Shown here one piece after another: positions 45,695 through 55,490 of a stretch of 64,000 nucleotides of DNA. The notes beneath the pieces are model-generated. The model made no database searches. It saw nothing but the letters and a program-made list of their open reading frames with translations, and was not told the DNA's origin. The stretch spans positions 62,001 through 126,000 of the forward strand of contig JAAKBF010000024.1 in the NCBI GenBank assembly GCA_012656075.1. Direction: 5' to 3'. Made by a program: the position numbers and the translations under genes. Positions within the stretch are counted from its first letter, which is position 1. Every line of letters begins with the position of its first letter. This DNA comes from Phytophthora hibernalis (taxonomy: Eukaryota > Oomycota > Peronosporomycetes > Peronosporales > Peronosporaceae).

Positions 45695-46482
45695 ATGACA
45701 GATGAGGTTTTACATCCGCCGCACCATACAATCGTGCAAGCCCAAATATTGACCATAACTACAGGGAAGCCCTTTCCCATTTCTTTCTCAACATGGTCGA
45801 GTACGCGCAGCTATGCGGCTGCCAATGAGCAAGTTTTATATGCCGGTGGAGGGAACATGGAGCTGCGGCTTCCCGGGACACAGCAGCTCGTCGGACGTCG
45901 GCCGGATAACGCTTTTCGGCCATGTGTCTCGTCGATTGGTGAGCTACCCGTCCGTCCGCGCCTTATTGTCGAGGTGGAGTTTCTGAACAGAAGCATTGCA
46001 GGAGGCGACCGCTATTGTCGTGAATTCTTCGCTATGCTTCCCGAAGTTCGTGCGGCGCTGCTGTTCAAGTTCTCTGGTCGTCCAGTCCAGGGCGAAGGGT
46101 TTGCTTGCCTAGCGGTTTTGTATCGCCGCAACGAGCAGGACCACGTTTTGTGGTCGCGGATGCGGTGAGCTTTGGTAGTGCCGCTCTCGATGCCGACTCT
46201 CAGCGTGCGGTAGACAGACTGCTCGGCCAGGCGGTGCTGCGAATTTTGCCTCTTGCTCCTGTGCGGCATCAAGAAATTCGATTCCTCGAAATCCCGTGGC
46301 ACGCTGAGGACCGTCCGTTTGTGCAGATTGCTGCTGCCGACATTTGCGAGAATGCTATCCACACTGTTCAACCTATCGACCCAACAGCATATCCTGACCT
46401 TCAGATTGACCTCTGGAGTCTTTACGAGAGGCTTGAATTGGTGGAAGATTTATTTTGGTTGACGAGTTGCTGTATCCGATAA
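45695..46482 (+). CDS. PD-(D/E)XK-like family protein, array copy 1 (the only copy with its own upstream start)
   Basis: The start MTDEVLHPPHHTIVQAQILT lies partly outside the repeat, so this copy keeps what looks like the native 5' end. The protein contains PDNAFRP, then RPRLIVEVEFLNRS, REFFAMLPEVRAALLFKFSG and, after a -1 shift at the run gttttgtgg (46,145-46,150), VVADAVSFGSAALDADSQ and a C-terminal part ending LYERLEL. The xxVEVE...LLFKF pattern resembles Uma2/PD-(D/E)XK-type nuclease-like proteins common in oomycetes and fungi; the catalytic assignment is tentative. Corrected length is about 262 residues. Function is unknown; members are often multicopy. Confidence 0.55.
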
Positions 46483-46533
46483 TTCCCGGAACCACCAGCA
46501 TCTCCAGTACCGAAGTCCTGCCATCCTGCCGTA

Positions 46534-47306
46534 ATGTCATTACGGCTCCATGTTTTTGTGCAAGCCAAAATATTGACCATAACTACAGGTAAGCCCTTTC
46601 CCATTTCTTTCTCAACATGGTCGAGTACGCGCAGCTATGCGGCTGCCAATGAGCAAGTTTTATATGCCGGTGGAGGGAACATGGAGCTGCGGCTTCCCGG
46701 GACACAGCAGCTCGTCGGACGTCGGCCGGATAACGCTTTTCGGCCATGTGTCTCGTCGATTGGTGAGCTACCCGTCCGTCCGCGCCTTATTGTCGAGGTG
46801 GAGTTTCTGAACAGAAGCATTGCAGGAGGCGACCGCTATTGTCGTGAATTCTTCGCTATGCTTCCCGAAGTTCGTGCGGCGCTGCTGTTCAAGTTCTCTG
46901 GTCGTCCAGTCCAGGGCGAAGGGTTTGCTTGCCTAGCGGTTTTGTATCGCCGCAACGAGCAGGACCACGTTTTGTGGTCGCGGATGCGGTGAGCTTTGGT
47001 AGTGCCGCTCTCGATGCCGACTCTCAGCGTGCGGTAGACAGACTGCTCGGCCAGGCGGTGCTGCGAATTTTGCCTCTTGCTCCTGTGCGGCATCAAGAAA
47101 TTCGATTCCTCGAAATCCCGTGGCACGCTGAGGACCGTCCGTTTGTGCAGATTGCTGCTGCCGACATTTGCGAGAATGCTATCCACACTGTTCAACCTAT
47201 CGACCCAACAGCATATCCTGACCTTCAGATTGACCTCTGGAGTCTTTACGAGAGGCTTGAATTGGTGGAAGATTTATTTTGGTTGACGAGTTGCTGTATC
47301 CGATAA
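46534..47306 (+). CDS. PD-(D/E)XK-like family protein, array copy 2
   Basis: The first available ATG lies in the linker (MSLRLHVFVQAKILTITTG), inside a 17-base palindrome, and replaces the native start of copy 1. The remainder is identical to copy 1, including the same -1 shift. A consensus donor CAG/GTAAG occurs at about 46,588 where copy 1 has GGGAAG. Confidence 0.5.
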
Positions 47307-47380
47307 TTCCCGGAACCACCAGCATCTCCAGTACCGAAGTCCTGCCATCCTGCCGTAATGTCATTACGGCTCCATGTTTT

Positions 47381-48129
47381 GTGCAAGCCAAAATATTGAC
47401 CATAACTACAGGTAAGCCCTTTCCCATTTCTTTCTCAACATGGTCGAGTACGCGCAGCTATGCGGCTGCCAATGAGCAAGTTTTATATGCCGGTGGAGGG
47501 AACATGGAGCTGCGGCTTCCCGGGACACAGCAGCTCGTCGGACGTCGGCCGGATAACGCTTTTCGGCCATGTGTCTCGTCGATTGGTGAGCTACCCGTCC
47601 GTCCGCGCCTTATTGTCGAGGTGGAGTTTCTGAACAGAAGCATTGCAGGAGGCGACCGCTATTGTCGTGAATTCTTCGCTATGCTTCCCGAAGTTCGTGC
47701 GGCGCTGCTGTTCAAGTTCTCTGGTCGTCCAGTCCAGGGCGAAGGGTTTGCTTGCCTAGCGGTTTTGTATCGCCGCAACGAGCAGGACCACGTTTTGTGG
47801 TCGCGGATGCGGTGAGCTTTGGTAGTGCCGCTCTCGATGCCGACTCTCAGCGTGCGGTAGACAGACTGCTCGGCCAGGCGGTGCTGCGAATTTTGCCTCT
47901 TGCTCCTGTGCGGCATCAAGAAATTCGATTCCTCGAAATCCCGTGGCACGCTGAGGACCGTCCGTTTGTGCAGATTGCTGCTGCCGACATTTGCGAGAAT
48001 GCTATCCACACTGTTCAACCTATCGACCCAACAGCATATCCTGACCTTCAGATTGACCTCTGGAGTCTTTACGAGAGGCTTGAATTGGTGGAAGATTTAT
48101 TTTGGTTGACGAGTTGCTGTATCCGATAA
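47381..48129 (+). CDS. PD-(D/E)XK-like family protein, array copy 3
   Basis: The preceding linker has four T instead of five, so the linker ATG is out of frame. Instead the frame is open back into the tail of copy 2 (VDELLYPIIPGTTSISS), which would join copies 2 and 3. Same internal -1 shift. Confidence 0.45.
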
Positions 48130-48180
48130 TTCCCGGAACCACCAGCATCTCCAGTACCGAAGTCCTGCCATCCTGCCGTA

Positions 48181-48953
48181 ATGTCATTACGGCTCCATGT
48201 TTTTGTGCAAGCCAAAATATTGACCATAACTACAGGTAAGCCCTTTCCCATTTCTTTCTCAACATGGTCGAGTACGCGCAGCTATGCGGCTGCCAATGAG
48301 CAAGTTTTATATGCTGGTGGAGGGAACATGGAGCTGCGGCTTCCCGGGACACAGCAGCTCGTCGGACGTCGGCCGGATAACGCTTTTCGGCCATGTGTCT
48401 CGTCGATTGGTGAGCTACCCGTCCGTCCGCGCCTTATTGTCGAGGTGGAGTTTCTGAACAGAAGCATTGCAGGAGGCGACCGCTATTGTCGTGAATTCTT
48501 CGCTATGCTTCCCGAAGTTCGTGCGGCGCTGCTGTTCAAGTTCTCTGGTCGTCCAGTCCAGGGCGAAGGGTTTGCTTGCCTAGCGGTTTTGTATCGCCGC
48601 AACGAGCAGGACCACGTTTTGTGGTCGCGGATGCGGTGAGCTTTGGTAGTGCCGCTCTCGATGCCGACTCTCAGCGTGCGGTAGACAGACTGCTCGGCCA
48701 GGCGGTGCTGCGAATTTTTCCTCTTGCTCCTGTGCGGCATCAAGAAATTCGATTCCTCGAAATCCCGTGGCACGCTGAGGACCGTCCGTTTGTGCAGATT
48801 GCTGCTGCCGACATTTGCGAGAATGCTATCCACACTGTTCAACCTATCGACCCAACAGCATATCCTGACCTTCAGATTGACCTCTGGAGTCTTTACGAGA
48901 GGCTTGAATTGGTGGAAGATTTATTTTGGTTGACGAGTTGCTGTATCCGATAA
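48181..48953 (+). CDS. PD-(D/E)XK-like family protein, array copy 4
   Basis: Linker start as in copy 2. It carries the C to T shared with copies 5 and 6 and a private G to T that changes Leu to Phe in VLRI(L/F)PLAPV. Same internal -1 shift. Confidence 0.5.
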
Positions 48954-49004
48954 TTCCCGGAACCACCAGCATCTCCAGTACCGAAGTCCTGCCATCCTGC
49001 CGTA

Positions 49005-49777
49005 ATGTCATTACGGCTCCATGTTTTTGTGCAAGCCAAAATATTGACCATAACTACAGGTAAGCCCTTTCCCATTTCTTTCTCAACATGGTCGAGTACG
49101 CGCAGCTATGCGGCTGCCAATGAGCAAGTTTTATATGCTGGTGGAGGGAACATGGAGCTGCGGCTTCCCGGGACACAGCAGCTCGTCGGACGTCGGCCGG
49201 ATAACGCTTTTCGGCCATGTGTCTCGTCGATTGGTGAGCTACCCGTCCGTCCGCGCCTTATTGTCGAGGTGGAGTTTCTGAACAGAAGCATTGCAGGAGG
49301 CGACCGCTATTGTCGTGAATTCTTCGCTATGCTTCCCGAAGTTCGTGCGGCGCTGCTGTTCAAGTTCTCTGGTCGTCCAGTCCAGGGCGAAGGGTTTGCT
49401 TGCCTAGCGGTTTTGTATCGCCGCAACGAGCAGGACCACGTTTTGTGGTCGCGGATGCGGTGAGCTTTGGTAGTGCCGCTCTCGATGCCGACTCTCAGCG
49501 TGCGGTAGACAGACTGCTCGGCCAGGCGGTGCTGCGAATTTTGCCTCTTGCTCCTGTGCGGCATCAAGAAATTCGATTCCTCGAAATCCCGTGGCACGCT
49601 GAGGACCGTCCGTTTGTGCAGATTGCTGCTGCCGACATTTGCGAGAATGCTATCCACACTGTTCAACCTATCGACCCAACAGCATATCCTGACCTTCAGA
49701 TTGACCTCTGGAGTCTTTACGAGAGGCTTGAATTGGTGGAAGATTTATTTTGGTTGACGAGTTGCTGTATCCGATAA
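49005..49777 (+). CDS. PD-(D/E)XK-like family protein, array copy 5
   Basis: Linker start; carries the C to T shared with copies 4 and 6. Same internal -1 shift. Confidence 0.5.
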
Positions 49778-49828
49778 TTCCCGGAACCACCAGCATCTCC
49801 AGTACCGAAGTCCTGCCATCCTGCCGTA

Positions 49829-50601
49829 ATGTCATTACGGCTCCATGTTTTTGTGCAAGCCAAAATATTGACCATAACTACAGGTAAGCCCTTTCCCATT
49901 TCTTTCTCAACATGGTCGAGTACGCGCAGCTATGCGGCTGCCAATGAGCAAGTTTTATATGCTGGTGGAGGGAACATGGAGCTGCGGCTTCCCGGGACAC
50001 AGCAGCTCGTCGGACGTCGGCCGGATAACGCTTTTCGGCCATGTGTCTCGTCGATTGGTGAGCTACCCGTCCGTCCGCGCCTTATTGTCGAGGTGGAGTT
50101 TCTGAACAGAAGCATTGCAGGAGGCGACCGCTATTGTCGTGAATTCTTCGCTATGCTTCCCGAAGTTCGTGCGGCGCTGCTGTTCAAGTTCTCTGGTCGT
50201 CCAGTCCAGGGCGAAGGGTTTGCTTGCCTAGCGGTTTTGTATCGCCGCAACGAGCAGGACCACGTTTTGTGGTCGCGGATGCGGTGAGCTTTGGTAGTGC
50301 CGCTCTCGATGCCGACTCTCAGCGTGCGGTAGACAGACTGCTCGGCCAGGCGGTGCTGCGAATTTTGCCTCTTGCTCCTGTGCGGCATCAAGAAATTCGA
50401 TTCCTCGAAATCCCGTGGCACGCTGAGGACCGTCCGTTTGTGCAGATTGCTGCTGCCGACATTTGCGAGAATGCTATCCACACTGTTCAACCTATCGACC
50501 CAACAGCATATCCTGACCTTCAGATTGACCTCTGGAGTCTTTACGAGAGGCTTGAATTGGTGGAAGATTTATTTTGGTTGACGAGTTGCTGTATCCGATA
50601 A
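49829..50601 (+). CDS. PD-(D/E)XK-like family protein, array copy 6
   Basis: Linker start; carries the C to T shared with copies 4 and 5. Same internal -1 shift. Confidence 0.5.
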
Positions 50602-50652
50602 TTCCCGGAACCACCAGCATCTCCAGTACCGAAGTCCTGCCATCCTGCCGTA

Positions 50653-51425
50653 ATGTCATTACGGCTCCATGTTTTTGTGCAAGCCAAAATATTGACCATA
50701 ACTACAGGTAAGCCCTTTCCCATTTCTTTCTCAACATGGTCGAGTACGCGCAGCTATGCGGCTGCCAATGAGCAAGTTTTATATGCCGGTGGAGGGAACA
50801 TGGAGCTGCGGCTTCCCGGGACACAGCAGCTCGTCGGACGTCGGCCGGATAACGCTTTTCGGCCATGTGTCTCGTCGATTGGTGAGCTACCCGTCCGTCC
50901 GCGCCTTATTGTCGAGGTGGAGTTTCTGAACAGAAGCATTGCAGGAGGCGACCGCTATTGTCGTGAATTCTTCGCTATGCTTCCCGAAGTTCGTGCGGCG
51001 CTGCTGTTCAAGTTCTCTGGTCGTCCAGTCCAGGGCGAAGGGTTTGCTTGCCTAGCGGTTTTGTATCGCCGCAACGAGCAGGACCACGTTTTGTGGTCGC
51101 GGATGCGGTGAGCTTTGGTAGTGCCGCTCTCGATGCCGACTCTCAGCGTGCGGTAGACAGACTGCTCGGCCAGGCGGTGCTGCGAATTTTGCCTCTTGCT
51201 CCTGTGCGGCATCAAGAAATTCGATTCCTCGAAATCCCGTGGCACGCTGAGGACCGTCCGTTTGTGCAGATTGCTGCTGCCGACATTTGCGAGAATGCTA
51301 TCCACACTGTTCAACCTATCGACCCAACAGCATATCCTGACCTTCAGATTGACCTCTGGAGTCTTTACGAGAGGCTTGAATTGGTGGAAGATTTATTTTG
51401 GTTGACGAGTTGCTGTATCCGATAA
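50653..51425 (+). CDS. PD-(D/E)XK-like family protein, array copy 7
   Basis: Linker start; no difference from copy 2 was noticed. Same internal -1 shift. Confidence 0.5.
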
Positions 51426-51476
51426 TTCCCGGAACCACCAGCATCTCCAGTACCGAAGTCCTGCCATCCTGCCGTA

Positions 51477-52249
51477 ATGTCATTACGGCTCCATGTTTTT
51501 GTGCAAGCCAAAATATTGACCATAACTACAGGTAAGCCCTTTCCCATTTCTTTCTCAACATGGTCGAGTACGCGCAGCTATGCGGCTGCCAATGAGCAAG
51601 TTTTATATGCCGGTGGAGGGAACATGGAGCTGCGGCTTCCCGGGACACAGCAGCTCGTCGGACGTCGGCCGGATAACGCTTTTCGGCCATGTGTCTCGTC
51701 GATTGGTGAGCTACCCGTCCGTCCGCGCCTTATTGTCGAGGTGGAGTTTCTGAACAGAAGCATTGCAGGAGGCGACCGCTATTGTCGTGAATTCTTCGCT
51801 ATGCTTCCCGAAGTTCGTGCGGCGCTGCTGTTCAAGTTCTCTGGTCGTCCAGTCCAGGGCGAAGGGTTTGCTTGCCTAGCGGTTTTGTATCGCCGCAACG
51901 AGCAGGACCACGTTTTGTGGTCGCGGATGCGGTGAGCTTTGGTAGTGCCGCTCTCGATGCCGACTCTCAGCGTGCGGTAGACAGACTGCTCGGCCAGGCG
52001 GTGCTGCGAATTTTGCCTCTTGCTCCTGTGCGGCATCAAGAAATTCGATTCCTCGAAATCCCGTGGCACGCTGAGGACCGTCCGTTTGTGCAGATTGCTG
52101 CTGCCGACATTTGCGAGAATGCTATCCACACTGTTCAACCTATCGACCCAACAGCATATCCTGACCTTCAGATTGACCTCTGGAGTCTTTACGAGAGGCT
52201 TGAATTGGTGGAAGATTTATTTTGGTTGACGAGTTGCTGTATCCGATAA
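51477..52249 (+). CDS. PD-(D/E)XK-like family protein, array copy 8
   Basis: Linker start; no difference from copy 2 was noticed. Same internal -1 shift. The following linker has four T. Confidence 0.5.
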
Positions 52250-52323
52250 TTCCCGGAACCACCAGCATCTCCAGTACCGAAGTCCTGCCATCCTGCCGTA
52301 ATGTCATTACGGCTCCATGTTTT

Positions 52324-53072
52324 GTGCAAGCCAAAATATTGACCATAACTACAGGTAAGCCCTTTCCCATTTCTTTCTCAACATGGTCGAGTACGCGCAG
52401 CTATGCGGCTGCCAATGAGCAAGTTTTATATGCCGGTGGAGGGAACATGGAGCTGCGGCTTCCCGGGACACAGCAGCTCGTCGGACGTCGGCCGGATAAC
52501 GCTTTTCGGCCATGTGTCTCGTCGATTGGTGAGCTACCCGTCCGTCCGCGCCTTATTGTCGAGGTGGAGTTTCTGAACAGAAGCATTGCAGGAGGCGACC
52601 GCTATTGTCGTGAATTCTTCGCTATGCTTCCCGAAGTTCGTGCGGCGCTGCTGTTCAAGTTCTCTGGTCGTCCAGTCCAGGGCGAAGGGTTTGCTTGCCT
52701 AGCGGTTTTGTATCGCCGCAACGAGCAGGACCACGTTTTGTGGTCGCGGATGCGGTGAGCTTTGGTAGTGCCGCTCTCGATGCCGACTCTCAGCGTGCGG
52801 TAGACAGACTGCTCGGCCAGGCGGTGCTGCGAATTTTGCCTCTTGCTCCTGTGCGGCATCAAGAAATTCGATTCCTCGAAATCCCGTGGCACGCTGAGGA
52901 CCGTCCGTTTGTGCAGATTGCTGCTGCCGACATTTGCGAGAATGCTATCCACACTGTTCAACCTATCGACCCAACAGCATATCCTGACCTTCAGATTGAC
53001 CTCTGGAGTCTTTACGAGAGGCTTGAATTGGTGGAAGATTTATTTTGGTTGACGAGTTGCTGTATCCGATAA
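52324..53072 (+). CDS. PD-(D/E)XK-like family protein, array copy 9
   Basis: As copy 3: the short linker removes the in-frame ATG and opens the frame back into the tail of copy 8. Same internal -1 shift. Confidence 0.45.
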
Positions 53073-53123
53073 TTCCCGGAACCACCAGCATCTCCAGTAC
53101 CGAAGTCCTGCCATCCTGCCGTA

Positions 53124-53919
53124 ATGTCATTACGGCTCCATGTTTTTGTGCAAGCCAAAATATTGACCATAACTACAGGTAAGCCCTTTCCCATTTCTTT
53201 CTCAACATGGTCGAGTACGCGCAGCTATGCGGCTGCCAATGAGCAAGTTTTATATGCCGGTGGAGGGAACATGGAGCTGCGGCTTCCGGGACACAGCAGC
53301 TCGTCGGACGTCGGCCGGATAACGCTTTTCGGCCATGTGTCTCGTCGATTGGTGAGCTACCCGTCCGTCCGCGTCTTATTGTCGAGGTGGAGTTTCTGAA
53401 CAGAAGCATTGCAGGAGGCGACCGCTATTGTCGTGAATTCTTCGCTATGCTTCCCGAAGTTCGTGCGGCGCTGCTGTTCAAGTTCTCTGGTCGTCCAGTC
53501 CAGGGCGAAGGGTTTGCTTGCCTAGCGGTTTTGTATCGCCGCAACGAGCAGGACCACGTTTTGTGGTCGCGGATGCGGTGAGATTTGGTAGTGCCGCTCT
53601 CGATGCCGACTCTCAGCGTGCGGTAGACAGACTGCTCGGCCAGGCGGTGCTGCGAATTTTGCCTCTTGCTCCTGTGCGGCATCAAGAAATTCGATTCCTC
53701 GAAATCCCGTGGCACGCTGAGGACCGTCCGTTTGTGCAGATTGCTGCTGCCGACATTTGCGAGAATGCTATCCACACTGTTCAACCTATCGACCCAACAG
53801 CATATCCTGACCTTCAGATTGACCTCTGGAGTCTTTACGAGAGGCTTGAATTGGTGGAAGATTTATTTTGGTTGACGAGTTGCTGTATCCGATAATTCCC
53901 GGAACCACCAGCAATTCCT
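53124..53919 (+). pseudogene. PD-(D/E)XK-like family protein, array copy 10 (last, most divergent)
   Basis: Beyond the common -1 shift this copy lacks one C in the run at 53,286, which breaks the frame earlier, and has two further substitutions. Its 3' flank is unique: if the T run at 53,867 were five long, the frame would read VDELLYPIIPGTTSNS and stop at 53,917-53,919, which may be the native C-terminus of the ancestral gene. Confidence 0.45.
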
Positions 53920-54643
53920 AACGATCGAAAAGAGTTTTTATATTTCGCCAAGCCATAAATTCTGCATAATTTGCAGAAGTTATTACTACGTAGTAATTGA
54001 GAAAGAGACGTGCTGAGGTCAAAATTGGAGGAAAACGAGGAGGACGCGTGGGAAAGTGAAGTTTTGAGTAGGCTGCAGGATGGCAGGACTTCGGTACTGG
54101 AGAATGAGCAGTTGGAAAATATTTTCTCGAGCTGGAAACGGACAGACGCTACATGTACTGCCGAGTAGCGACGTTACAGGGCTCCGACGACTGCCACTAC
54201 GGACGTCGCCACTTAAACTGCTGTGAATTAGGAAATCGACATGCAAGCTTTTGAAGGAATTCCAAGTGGTTATGTCAGGCGACGTCACTGTTACGAGAAG
54301 GTGAATTTGATGAGGAAATTGATGGCCGACAATTCAAGGTGAGTTGGCTGAATCTTGTACTTCGGAAGCACTACCGGTAGTTAAGCTACTTCGAAGTAGT
54401 ACCGTAGTAAAACTTATTCTCAGTAATGTTTGTCAATGACACTGAGCAACGCGTAACGGGGTCCGTACTAATGCTTCATGTATTGCCCTGCCAATCTTCA
54501 ATACATTTATGCTTAACCTGGCTGCAAAACTTCCAGCACCCAGGGCAATCGCTTGCCCCATCTGCCATAGTGAAGACAAGATGTCCATCAACAGCACAGG
54601 AATTGATGACGGAGCGCAATCTGTAATTCTCAGGCTTTCGGCT
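53914..54643. other. Spacer after the array with palindromes and an inverted piece of the linker
   Basis: It contains the 16-base palindrome ATTACTACGTAGTAAT (53,982-53,997), ACTACCGGTAGT and CTACTTCGAAGTAG near 54,367-54,397, and the inverted linker copy at 54,075-54,103. No convincing gene. Confidence 0.5.
54075..54103 (-). repeat. Inverted 29-bp copy of the array linker
   Basis: The complement matches the first 29 bases of every array linker exactly (tctccagtaccgaagtcctg onward; for example 46,501-46,529). It lies about 160 bp beyond the array end. Confidence 0.9.
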
Positions 54644-54883
54644 CTAACTTCGTGCTGCATCTTGCGTGCTAGAAGCCTGGGAATTCTGCGCGCCCTTGCT
54701 GACCTCGGCGGCCACGTAATCGCCCTCGGTGACCTGCCAGCGCTGCAGCGTGTCCTTGAAGATGTAGACGCCCGTGACAGCACCCAGAACGACCGCGAGA
54801 CCCACGTCCATCAGCGGCGTGGCGCGTCGCACACGCGGGCGTAGCGTCCTGCCGTCCTTCTTCTTGTTGAACAGCGACACCAT
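54644..54883 (-). CDS. Small single-pass membrane protein
   Basis: A 79-residue frame with a basic N-terminus (MVSLFNKKKDGRTLRPRVRR), one hydrophobic segment (MDVGLAVVLGAVTGVYIF) at about residues 25-43 and a polar tail. The size and layout are like small mitochondrial inner-membrane or ER assembly factors, but I recognise no family. It is transcribed away from the mitochondrial Hsp70 gene and may share its upstream region. Confidence 0.6.
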   Translation of the reverse strand: MVSLFNKKKDGRTLRPRVRRATPLMDVGLAVVLGAVTGVYIFKDTLQRWQVTEGDYVAAEVSKGAQNSQASSTQDAARS

Positions 54884-55490
54884 CGTCTTCCTGCCTTCGA
54901 CGTCCGTCCTCCTTGATTCGTTTGCGTGCTTGCCGCGAGTTTACTTTCGCAGTTCGATTGTACCGTGGTATTTTGTTTAAGTACGAGAATGATCAACATT
55001 CCTTTATTCCAGAAGGATCCGAAAATGGTCCGAAATTAAATAAACGCGAAATGGGTCACCGCCGTTGACTTATTACGTAAACCATGCTTGGCAGTGCTTC
55101 CCATGCCGCGTCCTCTGCCTTGCGCCACCAAAAGACACCTTCCTGCTTACAGCTTTCATTCTCTGCCGGTTCTCGAACATCGGAGATCGGACAGACCACC
55201 CACAAGAAAAAGTCCACCATACCCATCAAAGTATCGGCTGTGATATCCGATAACCCACTGTATTACATCTCCCACCCACCCCTTCGTTTCCCACATAACC
55301 TCTATATTCCAATATCCCCGTCTTCTAGAATGTATTTCCAACGCCAACGTTTACGCCGCAACGCAGTAATACAGATCTCAAGTGCAAGTACGTGTGGTCC
55401 AGCAGCGAGTGGCTCTCCGTTGTTTGACGGGGCTTCAATCCTGAATTTGCGCGTTTCCCGCAGTTCGACCTTCACAGACCCCAGACAGCC
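54884..55490. promoter_or_regulatory. Divergent intergenic region between the small membrane protein and mtHsp70
   Basis: Both genes start from this region. A TTTCATTCTCTGCC block near 55,155 is similar to the oomycete initiator (pyrimidine-rich TCATTC), and pyrimidine-rich sequence continues to 55,330. I did not find a clear heat-shock element. Confidence 0.3.

Larger units (their letters stand above)
45734..53913 (+). repeat. Tandem array: ten head-to-tail copies of an 824-bp unit
   Basis: Units start at 45,734, 46,558, 47,381, 48,205, 49,029, 49,853, 50,677, 51,501, 52,324 and 53,148. Eight of the nine-plus-one steps are 824 bp or end the array; units 2 and 8 are 823 bp because the T run in the following linker has four instead of five T. 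The last unit stops after 766 bp, without the linker. Differences are few: unit 1 has CCC for CCA at its start and GGGAAG for GGTAAG; units 4, 5 and 6 share C to T (gccggtgg to gctggtgg); unit 4 has TTTTT for TTTTG; unit 10 lacks a C in cttcccggg and has two substitutions. Identity between units is therefore above 99 percent. Each unit carries the same gene. Confidence 0.97.

Noticed and set aside
46012..46371. 119-residue - strand frame repeated in every array unit
   Set aside because: It overlaps the + strand gene completely, has no recognisable domain, and repeats only because the unit repeats.
45734..53913. Regular repeats considered as a CRISPR-like or satellite array
   Set aside because: Units are 824 bp, fully identical rather than repeat plus unique spacer, and each codes for the same protein; this is a gene array in a eukaryote.
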